Shown: piece after piece, positions 1-6,571 of the stretch
Position numbering within the stretch: the stretch's first letter is position 1
Layout: every line of letters starts with the position of its first letter
Assembly (NCBI GenBank): GCA_002359055.1
Contig: DEQC01000098.1
Coordinates: 1 to 6,571 of the forward strand
Direction of reading: 5' to 3'
Source of the DNA: Flavobacteriales bacterium UBA3376
GTDB taxonomy: Bacteria; Bacteroidota; Bacteroidia; Flavobacteriales; Weeksellaceae
DNA: 6,571 bases
Position numbers and translations under genes: made by a program
Notes under the pieces: model-generated
What the model was told of the DNA's origin: nothing
Databases searched by the model: none
The model's input: the letters and a program-made list of their open reading frames with translations, nothing else

Positions 1-57
1 AATCAACATTATTTTCAATTGACAACTAACTTATTTGCACGAAAATCAATTCGTTAA
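1..57 (+). CDS. possible C-terminal tail of a gene entering from the left
   Basis: Reading from base 1 in frame 1 gives 18 sense codons and then TAA at 55-57; the peptide is NQHYFQLTTNLFARKSIR. Codon choice resembles the neighbouring genes. The other two plus-strand frames hit stops at about bases 19 and 33. The alternating stretch HYFQLTTNLF could be the last strand of an outer-membrane beta-barrel, but that is only an impression from 18 residues. If real, the gene converges on pafA with 37 bases between the two stops. An 18-codon open stretch can easily arise by chance, so this is a weak call. Confidence 0.22.
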   Translation, partial: NQHYFQLTTNLFARKSIR

Positions 58-94
58 ATCAAGTCTAAAGTATTATTTTATTTTAAACCAATCA

Positions 95-1744
95 TTAATC
101 CAATAAATCTACAATTGGACTACCTATATTTCCATTGGGTTGAGAAATGTGCAACAAAGCTGCTAAAGTCGATGCTATATCGGTCATATAAGTGGTTTGA
201 TGAGTTTTACCTTGCTTGATTCCCCAACCCATAAACACCAATGGAATATGACTATCGTAAGGATTCCAAGAACCATGAGTTGTACCTGCTTTACTTCCAT
301 AATAATCATACCACTGCGGATCATAAATCAACAAAATATCACCACTTCTATGGAAGTTATATCCGTTGATCGCCATTGATTTTAATGGATTTGGCAATGA
401 AGAATTCGCTAAATTTTCCATATCTACTGCAAAAGATACATGTTCCTGTTTTTTATAAAATCGAATGACCTTGGATTTAATTTCTTCTGCATCCAATTGA
501 TTTTCATCAATTAAATGATGATTCAAATGCACTTGATTGTTATATACATTGTAAATCAACTTTTCAAATCCATACTCTTTTTCTAAAATCGAGTTGATTT
601 CATCCATCAATTCTTTTCTCGGAAAAAATCCAGCATTTCCTCTTTCATCGATTACAAATTGTGGATTGTGCGCAGCTCCATGATCTGAACTTAAAAATAT
701 TGTATAATTTCCTTTACCGATTTTAGCATCTAAATATTTCAAAAATTCACCTAATTCTTTATCCAAACGCAAATAATTATCTTCAACTTTCGCTGAATTT
801 AAAGCAAATTGATGGCCTATATAATCAGGAGAAGACAAACTAACTGCTAAAAAATCTGGAACTCCCGCAGGATTATTTCCTAAATTTTCATTTTCAATCA
901 AAACTTTCGCAAAATCAAAAGTTATAGTATTACCATAAGGAGTTGTTTTGATCAAATCCCTACCAATTTCTTTTGAAATTTCTTTTAAATTCAATGGGAA
1001 AGTCATTTTTTCACCTTTAATAAACGGTTCTTCGTATGGATTATCATCGCTCACATAACTGTTGTAAGTTTCTAAATCATACAAAGTATTCCAACCTTGA
1101 TTCAAATATTGAGTCGTTCGGTCTTCACGATTGAATTTTTTCACATAATTTGGAAGTTCATCCATATAAAAACTCGAACTCACCCAATTTCCATCGACCA
1201 TCCAATAAGCAGCATCACCATAATGTCCAACAGGCAAAATCGCTCCTCTATCCTTTAAAGAAACTCCAAAAACTTTCGATTGAAAATCAGTCGCTAACTT
1301 CAATTCGTCGGTAATAGTCGAAGTCAACAAATTCTTTGGCGACATCTTTCCTGCTTTATTTGTCGGATCCAATCCAACGCCAGAAACACTATCATCTTGG
1401 GTGCAATATACTCGGGTTTGAGTTTTTTTGATGTAAAAATTATTTCCAGCAATTCCATGAATCGCAGGTACACTTCCTGTATAAACCGTACTATGCCCAA
1501 TCGCTGTATAAGTTGGAACATATGGAATAAATGTATTTTCAGCTGTAAATCCTTCGTTCAACATTCGTTTGAAACCATCTTCACCATAACGATCATAATA
1601 TTTATACAAATAATCCCAACGCATCTGATCCACTACCAATCCAACCACCAATTTTGGACGTTCAAGGTTTTTTGTTTGAGCATTTAAACCAAAACAAATA
1701 CAAATGAAACTAAGCAGAAAAAGTTTTCTTAACTGAATGAACAT
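95..1744 (-). CDS. pafA: PafA-type alkaline phosphatase, exported
   Basis: This is a complete 549-residue protein of the alkaline phosphatase superfamily, about the length of Elizabethkingia PafA (near 546). The family is a two-zinc phosphomonoesterase with broad substrate range that acts outside the cytoplasm and tolerates its product phosphate. Residues 1-23 form a signal peptide: Arg and Lys, a hydrophobic core (LFLLSFICICFGL), then Ala-Gln. The two core cysteines do not fit a lipobox. Mature sequence begins near PKLVVGLVVDQMRWDYL. Matched to PafA from memory, the active site is intact: Asp39, nucleophile Thr80 (VPTYTAIGH), Asn101, Lys164 and Arg166 (SLKDR), Asp307 and His311 (SPDYIGH), Asp354-His355 (SSDHG) and His490 (GTTHGSW). 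The Lys/Arg pair and Thr nucleophile mark the monoesterase PafA group rather than the diesterase NPP group. The start is the ATG read from 1744, placed directly before the signal peptide; the TAA is at 95-97. Upstream bases are A-rich without a clear Shine-Dalgarno site, usual in this phylum. Confidence 0.95.
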   Translation of the reverse strand: MFIQLRKLFLLSFICICFGLNAQTKNLERPKLVVGLVVDQMRWDYLYKYYDRYGEDGFKRMLNEGFTAENTFIPYVPTYTAIGHSTVYTGSVPAIHGIAGNNFYIKKTQTRVYCTQDDSVSGVGLDPTNKAGKMSPKNLLTSTITDELKLATDFQSKVFGVSLKDRGAILPVGHYGDAAYWMVDGNWVSSSFYMDELPNYVKKFNREDRTTQYLNQGWNTLYDLETYNSYVSDDNPYEEPFIKGEKMTFPLNLKEISKEIGRDLIKTTPYGNTITFDFAKVLIENENLGNNPAGVPDFLAVSLSSPDYIGHQFALNSAKVEDNYLRLDKELGEFLKYLDAKIGKGNYTIFLSSDHGAAHNPQFVIDERGNAGFFPRKELMDEINSILEKEYGFEKLIYNVYNNQVHLNHHLIDENQLDAEEIKSKVIRFYKKQEHVSFAVDMENLANSSLPNPLKSMAINGYNFHRSGDILLIYDPQWYDYYGSKAGTTHGSWNPYDSHIPLVFMGWGIKQGKTHQTTYMTDIASTLAALLHISQPNGNIGSPIVDLLD

Positions 1745-1891
1745 ATTGAATTAATCTTTTTTATTAAATAATTTTCAAAACTAATGCTTTATCTTGTAAT
1801 CTAATTTGCATAAAAGTTAAATTAAAAATAAGATGCAACTACAGATTGGCATTTAACTTGATATTTTCATTGATTCTGAATGATTACAATT
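1745..1891. other. divergent intergenic region between pafA and the A2M gene
   Basis: These 147 very AT-rich bases must hold the start signals for both genes unless a longer operon is involved. One good -7 match faces pafA (separate entry). Facing the A2M gene I see only weak candidates: TTGG at 1846-1849 followed about 21 bases later by TGATTCTG, a 6-of-8 match to TAnnTTTG that would leave almost no leader, and TAATTTTC near 1770. I found no convincing inverted repeat, riboswitch, or Pho-box-like direct repeat that would suggest phosphate control of pafA. Confidence 0.6.
1776..1783 (-). promoter_or_regulatory. candidate -7 promoter element for pafA
   Basis: On the minus strand these bases read TAGTTTTG, an exact match to the Bacteroidota sigma-factor -7 consensus TAnnTTTG. 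Transcription would start about 7 bases further along, near 1768, leaving a leader of roughly 25 bases before the ATG at 1744, a reasonable length. No TTG-type -33 element is visible at the expected 19-23 base spacing, and the surroundings are so AT-rich that a chance match is possible. Confidence 0.38.
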
Positions 1892-4800
1892 ATGAAAAAA
1901 TTTATCCAACTCCTAATATTCTTTAGTTTCACATTTACCATGGCTCAAAAAAAATTCAACTTCGATACTCAATGGAAAGAAATTGAAAAATTAGAACAAA
2001 AAGGTTTAAACAAAAGCCTTTTGGCTTCTGTCAATGAAATTTATGAACAAGCAAAGAAGGAAAAAAATTCTCCGCAGCTCATACGCGCACTATTTTATCA
2101 ATCCAAAATCAATTTGCAAACTTCAGATGATCAAGACATCGAATTAGAAATCATTCAAAATTTCCAAAAGGAAATCGATCAATCCAAAGGTGTCAATCAA
2201 GCTTTTTTACAATCTATTTTAGCTGAACTTTACCATACTTATTATATAGAAAATCAATGGAACATCAATCAAAGAACTGCTGTCGAACAAGCTACAACCG
2301 ATGATTTTAGGTATTGGACAGAAAATATTTTCAAACAGAAAATCCAAGAACTTTACTTGAAATCCTTAGAAAACCCAAAGCTTTTAAAGAATGAAAAAAT
2401 ACAAGATTGGTCATATGTTTTGGAAGAAAACAAGGAAACTCAAGAGTTGAGACCTACGCTTTATGACTTTTTAGCCCATCGTGCAATTGATTATTTCAAT
2501 TCAGATAACCAATATTTTTATGGAAGTAATTTCGATGCTGAAGACACTGAAATCAAAAACAAAATCATACGCGAAACATTAGAATCGCTCATTCAATTAC
2601 ATCGACAAAAAAACAACAAATCAGCTTTGGCTTACAATGAGTTTTTATTGATGAAAAGAAATGATTCTATTGATGAAACTGATTATTTGAACTTTTATAA
2701 TAAACATTCAAACAATTCTTTCACTCCTTATATTTTATTAGAAATTTCAAACTTTTACGATTCTAAAATCAGCAGCGAGCCTTCCAAAAACTATGCTGAA
2801 AGAAAAAATTGGACAGATAAATCTATACAAATTCTCAACAAAATCATCGAAGATTTTCCTTCGTCGGATTTAATCAATCAAGCCAAAAATAAAATCAAAA
2901 GTTATCACGCTCAAGATTTTGATATTTTGATCGAAAGTCACTTTGCTCCTGAAATGAATATTCCATTCAAAGTCACTCATAAAAACGTTGATCAATTGTA
3001 TTTCAGAATTTTAGAATTCAACGATGAAACTGAAAATCTTTTGAGAAATTATCGAACTGCCAAAGATTCAAACAAACAAAAAGAATTGAATCATTTACTT
3101 TCAAAATCAACTCAAATCAAAGCTTTCGATTTACAATTAAAATCTTTTGATGACTTTCAATCCCATTCAACCATCGCTAAATTAGATCCTTTATCCAAAG
3201 GAAAATATTTGATTTTAGCTTCGAATGAACCCAATTTCAAAATCAACAATGAAAATTTCAATTTACAACACACCACTTTAAATGTTAGTGAATTCGCATT
3301 GGTTTTTAGGGAAAATGAAATTTTGCTCACTCATAGAGAAAATGGTCACCCGATTTCTAATCAAACCATAGAAGTGTATCAAAATAGAAACAATAAAATC
3401 ACGAAAATTTCAGAGATAACTACCAATGAATTTGGAATTGCCAAATTAGATAAATTCGAAGATAACAATCGATACTATTATTTATCCTTTAAGGTCAAAG
3501 GTGAAAATATTTTATATAACAACAACTTTTATCAGCCCTATCCGAGCAAAGAAATTTTCGACCATTCTGAAGTAAAAATCTTCACTGACCGAGCGATTTA
3601 CAGACCCGGTCAACCTTTGTATTTCAAATTGATCACTTACAAAAACATCGAAAAAAACAAAAGAGAAGTCATAGGCAATCAAAAAATCACTGTCAAATTA
3701 TTCAATCCAAATTCAAAAGAAATCAATTCAATCGAATTGACAACCAACGAATTCGGTTCAGCTTCTGGTGAATTTATTTTGCCAACTTCCGATCTCAACG
3801 GAAATTATTCTTTGCGAATTGAAGATCCAAATACTTTTTATTCTTTCAGCATCGAAGATTACAAAAGACCAAGATTTGAAGTTGAATTCGATCCTTTGGA
3901 AGGAACTTATTCATTGGATGATGAAATTACAACTTACGGAAAAGCAGTCGCTTATTCGGGAGCAAACATCGATGACGCAAAAGTAGTTTATCGCGTTTAT
4001 AGACAAGCGATTTATCCGTTTTGGCCTTGGTGGAGAGGAATTTCTCCGCATATGCCGAGTGAAGAAATCATCCATGGTGAAACACAAACCGATGACGAAG
4101 GAAAATTTAAAATTTCTTTCAAAGCCATTCCTGCAGAAAAAAATAAAGACAACGAAAATCCAAGGACTTATACTTACAAAGTCATTGCGGAAATCACTGA
4201 TAAAAATGGCGAAACAAGAACTTCCGAACAAAGTATAAAAATTGGTGATTTACGATATGTGTTGAATTTAAAAGTCAATGACCGAATGAATTTGGATTCA
4301 TTGGATTCTATTTCAATTCTAACCGAAAATCTTAATGGTCAATTCAGTGCTGCGAAAGGAAAAATCACTTTGAGTAAAATCAATCCACCGCATAGAGTTC
4401 TTAAAAAATTCAGTTTTGATGAAGTCGATTATCAATTATTTTCAAAACAAGAATTTATAGAAACATTTCCACATTATGCTTATGGTAATGAATTTTTAAA
4501 AGAAAATTGGGAAACAGAAAATCCTGTCATTCATGAAAATTTTGATACTGATGTATCGAAATCTATTTCATTTAACTCAAACAATTGGAAAGAAGGATAT
4601 TATATAATCAAAGGTGAAATCATCGATGGAAATGATCGAATTCCCTACGAACGTTTGATTTATTTGTACAGAACCCATAAAAAATCGCCCGTTGATAATG
4701 AGATTTTCAATGCAACTTTGGATAAATCAACTTATCAACCGGGAGAAACAGCCATCATAAATTTCTCTTCAGCTACTGAAAATTCAGAAGTTTTGGTTCA

Positions 4801-6571
4801 AATCGAAGTGGATGAAAAAATCATTAAAACTGAGAAAATAAGTTTGAGCAATAATGTAGTTCAATATGAATTGCCAATTTTAGAAGCGCACAGAGGAAAT
4901 ATTTTCGTTCATTATTACTTCGGTAAATTCAACGAAGCTCATTCAAATGTTCTGACTGTTCATGTTCCTTTTGAAGACAAAGATTTAGAAATTACAACTT
5001 CTACTTTTAGAGATAAATTAACGCCTGGACAAGAAGAAATTTGGGAATTGAAAATCAGCGGAAAAAACAAAGATAAATTCTTAGCTGAAGTTCTAACAAC
5101 TATGTATGATGCGTCTTTGGATCAATTCCGTTCGCACAACAACAATTTTACATTTACTGATATTTATAATTATTCATCTTTTAATCGATGGAATACTCAC
5201 AGAAGTTTTGGTCAAAGTAGAATGAATTCATTGGCAAAAAATCCATTGATCAATTATTCCACTTATTATAATTTAAGTTTCGATCAGCTGAATTATTTCG
5301 GGTTTTATTTTGGTAATAAATTTATTTTACAAAGTTTAAGCGGTCGCGTTGCTGGCGTTCAACTTCAAGAAGGTATTAAAGTTCGCGGAAAAAGTTCAAC
5401 TCCAGATAATTTTGAAGCAAGTGTGGAATATGATGCAAATATAGAATTAGAAAGCGTGGCAGCAGCTCCAATCACAGTTTCAACGGATATAGAAAACATT
5501 CAAAATTTAAATGAAGTACAACCGAGAAGAATTTTAAAGGAAGCAGCATTTTTCTTTCCTCATTTAAAAACCGACGCAGATGGAATCGTGAAAATTCAAT
5601 TCACTACACCAGAAAGTTTGACCACTTGGAAATTCATGGCGACTGCTCACACCAAAGACTTAAGAACCGCTTATTTCGAAACTGAAGTTAAAACACAAAA
5701 AGAGTTGATGGTCGTACCAAATCCACCAAGATTTTTAAGAGAAGGCGATCAAATTACTTTTTCAACCAATGTTGTCAACCTTTCGGACAAAGATCTCGCC
5801 ACAAATGTTCAATTGTTATTGTTCGATGCATTTACAATGGAATCTTTGGATAAAGAGTTCAAACATTTTAATTCGGTAAAAACAGTGACGATTGACAAAG
5901 AAAGAAGTCAAGTTGTTTCTTGGGATTTAAACGTTCCAAAAAATCAATCAGCCATTATTTATAGAATTGTAGCGAGTTCAGGTGAATTTTCAGATGGTGA
6001 AGAATCAGCTTTGCCTGTATTGACCAATCGAACTTTGGTAACAGAAACTTTACCGATTTATATCAGAGAAGGTCAAAACAAAAGCTTTGAATTTGAAAAG
6101 TTGAAAAATAATACTTCCTCAACTTTGGATCATTTCAAATTGACTTTTGAGATGACGAGCAATCCTATTTGGTATGCGATTTATTCTTTGCCTTATTTAA
6201 AGGAAAATAATTATGAATCTTCAGAGCAAATTTTTGCACGATTATATGCCAATTTAATTGCAGAGAAAATCATTCATTCCAATCCTAAAATCAAAACCAT
6301 ATTCGATGACTGGAATGCGAAAGGTGAATTAAAATCTAAATTGGAACAAAATGAAGAATTAAAGAATTTATTGTTAGAAGAAACACCTTGGATTCGTCAA
6401 GCAGAATCTGAAACTGAGCAAATGAAAAGAATTGCAATTTTGTTTGATTTGAATCAAATGAATAATGAATTCAACAATAGTTTCAACAAATTGCTCAACA
6501 CTCAAAGTTCAACTGGTGGATTTCCTTGGTTCGATGGTGGAAATGACAATCGATACATCACCACACATATA
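1892..6571 (+). CDS. alpha-2-macroglobulin family protein, 3' end beyond window
   Basis: This exported A2M-type protein has 1560 codons visible, with the frame still open at base 6571. Bacteroidota relatives run, from memory, to about 1850-2050 residues, so a few hundred are probably missing. Residues 1-19 are a signal peptide (MKKFIQLLIFFSFTFTMAQ) with no lipobox Cys, so the protein should be periplasmic or secreted, not lipid-anchored. Residues 20-340 are charged and look helical, as in Bacteroidota relatives. Macroglobulin-like domains follow from about 345 (FAPEMNIPFKV). The MG2 signature TDRAIYRPGQPLYFK lies at 565-579 and YKRPRFEVEF near 657. The bait-region domain begins near 944 (DKSTYQPGE), continuing through TFRDKLTPGQEE (1039) and MYDASLD (1071). 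The central A2M domain starts near 1217 (EAAFFFPHLKTDADG). The thioester-type helical domain begins at about 1424 (NPIWYAIYSLPYL), and its GGFPWFDGG lies at 1542-1550. The thioester Cys is replaced by Ser1443 and no cysteine occurs at all. Such proteins are thought to trap or sense proteases. The start at 1892 directly precedes the signal peptide; an in-frame ATG at 1880 would add MITI. No pbpC partner is visible. Confidence 0.93.
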   Translation, partial: MKKFIQLLIFFSFTFTMAQKKFNFDTQWKEIEKLEQKGLNKSLLASVNEIYEQAKKEKNSPQLIRALFYQSKINLQTSDDQDIELEIIQNFQKEIDQSKGVNQAFLQSILAELYHTYYIENQWNINQRTAVEQATTDDFRYWTENIFKQKIQELYLKSLENPKLLKNEKIQDWSYVLEENKETQELRPTLYDFLAHRAIDYFNSDNQYFYGSNFDAEDTEIKNKIIRETLESLIQLHRQKNNKSALAYNEFLLMKRNDSIDETDYLNFYNKHSNNSFTPYILLEISNFYDSKISSEPSKNYAERKNWTDKSIQILNKIIEDFPSSDLINQAKNKIKSYHAQDFDILIESHFAPEMNIPFKVTHKNVDQLYFRILEFNDETENLLRNYRTAKDSNKQKELNHLLSKSTQIKAFDLQLKSFDDFQSHSTIAKLDPLSKGKYLILASNEPNFKINNENFNLQHTTLNVSEFALVFRENEILLTHRENGHPISNQTIEVYQNRNNKITKISEITTNEFGIAKLDKFEDNNRYYYLSFKVKGENILYNNNFYQPYPSKEIFDHSEVKIFTDRAIYRPGQPLYFKLITYKNIEKNKREVIGNQKITVKLFNPNSKEINSIELTTNEFGSASGEFILPTSDLNGNYSLRIEDPNTFYSFSIEDYKRPRFEVEFDPLEGTYSLDDEITTYGKAVAYSGANIDDAKVVYRVYRQAIYPFWPWWRGISPHMPSEEIIHGETQTDDEGKFKISFKAIPAEKNKDNENPRTYTYKVIAEITDKNGETRTSEQSIKIGDLRYVLNLKVNDRMNLDSLDSISILTENLNGQFSAAKGKITLSKINPPHRVLKKFSFDEVDYQLFSKQEFIETFPHYAYGNEFLKENWETENPVIHENFDTDVSKSISFNSNNWKEGYYIIKGEIIDGNDRIPYERLIYLYRTHKKSPVDNEIFNATLDKSTYQPGETAIINFSSATENSEVLVQIEVDEKIIKTEKISLSNNVVQYELPILEAHRGNIFVHYYFGKFNEAHSNVLTVHVPFEDKDLEITTSTFRDKLTPGQEEIWELKISGKNKDKFLAEVLTTMYDASLDQFRSHNNNFTFTDIYNYSSFNRWNTHRSFGQSRMNSLAKNPLINYSTYYNLSFDQLNYFGFYFGNKFILQSLSGRVAGVQLQEGIKVRGKSSTPDNFEASVEYDANIELESVAAAPITVSTDIENIQNLNEVQPRRILKEAAFFFPHLKTDADGIVKIQFTTPESLTTWKFMATAHTKDLRTAYFETEVKTQKELMVVPNPPRFLREGDQITFSTNVVNLSDKDLATNVQLLLFDAFTMESLDKEFKHFNSVKTVTIDKERSQVVSWDLNVPKNQSAIIYRIVASSGEFSDGEESALPVLTNRTLVTETLPIYIREGQNKSFEFEKLKNNTSSTLDHFKLTFEMTSNPIWYAIYSLPYLKENNYESSEQIFARLYANLIAEKIIHSNPKIKTIFDDWNAKGELKSKLEQNEELKNLLLEETPWIRQAESETEQMKRIAILFDLNQMNNEFNNSFNKLLNTQSSTGGFPWFDGGNDNRYITTHI
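5336..5398 (+). other. SusC/TonB-plug-like motif in the A2M bait region
   Basis: Codons 1149-1169 of the A2M gene read LSGRVAGVQLQEG followed by IKVRGKSS. SusC-type TonB-dependent receptors carry a plug signature of the form L-x-G-K/R-V-A-G-V-x, then a Gly/Ser-rich stretch, then I-R-I-R-G-x-x-S. Both ends of that signature are present here, joined by only about four residues. The segment lies between MYDASLD (1071) and the central A2M domain (1217), where the protease bait region is expected. The first 21 bases from 5342 are 13 of 21 G+C, well above the surrounding sequence, mostly because of Gly, Arg, Val and Ala codons. Confidence 0.6.
6212..6229 (+). other. degenerate thioester motif (Cys replaced by Ser)
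   Basis: Codons 1441-1446 read Y-E-S-S-E-Q. In thioester-bearing A2M and complement proteins this place reads (G/E)-C-x-E-Q, where Cys and Gln form the internal thioester that binds attacking proteases covalently. Glu1445 and Gln1446 are kept, and the flanks fit the family (LPYL before, IFARLYAN after), so the alignment is firm. The Cys position is Ser1443, codon TCT, one base from the Cys codon TGT. A thioester cannot form. Confidence 0.8.

Noticed and set aside
1397..1687. Open frame of 96 codons on the plus strand opposite pafA, plus shorter ones at 197-379 (+) and 1324-1521 (-).
   Set aside because: All overlap the well-supported pafA frame and encode low-complexity Ile/Cys/Ser-rich peptides, as expected for shadow frames in AT-rich DNA.
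1707..1744. The two cysteines in the PafA signal peptide (FICIC) as a possible lipobox.
   Set aside because: The residue before each Cys is Ile, not Gly/Ala/Ser, and a normal Ala-Gln cleavage site follows, so a standard secretory signal fits better.
1836..1838. CAA (TTG on the minus strand) as the -33 element for pafA.
   Set aside because: It is over 50 bases from the -7 match, far outside the 19-23 base spacing expected.
1880..1891. Earlier in-frame ATG for the A2M gene (adds M-I-T-I).
   Set aside because: The ATG at 1892 directly precedes a canonical signal peptide (Met-Lys-Lys, hydrophobic core, Ala-Gln). Neither start has a Shine-Dalgarno site, so 1880 remains possible but less likely.
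3911..4231. Open frame of 106 codons on the minus strand.
   Set aside because: It lies wholly inside the A2M coding frame, antisense to conserved A2M sequence, with no family resemblance or start signal. The same reasoning removes the 72-codon plus-strand frame at 3768-3986.
1..6571. CRISPR array, tRNA/rRNA genes, insertion sequence ends, phage or defence genes.
   Set aside because: No regularly spaced repeats, RNA gene signatures, transposase-like frames or terminal inverted repeats were seen on reading both strands; nearly all bases are covered by two coherent coding frames.

Overview
The window is AT-rich (roughly one third G+C by eye). It carries two large, divergently transcribed genes for exported proteins, separated by a 147-base intergenic region. 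Base composition, lack of clear Shine-Dalgarno sites, signal peptides ending in Ala-Gln, and the two protein families all point to the Bacteroidota, most likely class Flavobacteriia. The phosphatase closely resembles, from memory, PafA of Elizabethkingia (Weeksellaceae), but the genus cannot be fixed from this window.

Layout. Bases 1-57 may be the last codons of a plus-strand gene that enters from the left; support is weak. Bases 95-1744 (minus) encode a complete PafA-type alkaline phosphatase with every catalytic and zinc-binding residue in place. Bases 1745-1891 are the shared upstream region, with one good Bacteroidota-type -7 element for the phosphatase and none clear for the other gene. 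Bases 1892-6571 (plus) hold the first 1560 codons of an alpha-2-macroglobulin (A2M) family protein. The frame is open right up to the window edge, so the stop codon lies outside. Hand translation found no internal stop or frameshift.

The two genes share no obvious pathway. PafA releases phosphate from organic phosphomonoesters outside the cytoplasm. Bacterial A2M proteins are thought to trap or sense proteases in the cell envelope. Divergent placement is compatible with shared regulation but does not show it.

The unusual content is all in the A2M gene. The thioester motif Cys-x-Glu-Gln reads Ser-Ser-Glu-Gln. No cysteine codon occurs anywhere in the 1560 visible codons. A short segment resembling the plug motif of SusC/TonB-dependent receptors sits where the bait region is expected. 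I see no CRISPR array, RNA gene, insertion sequence, phage gene or defence system. The rest is ordinary chromosomal sequence.
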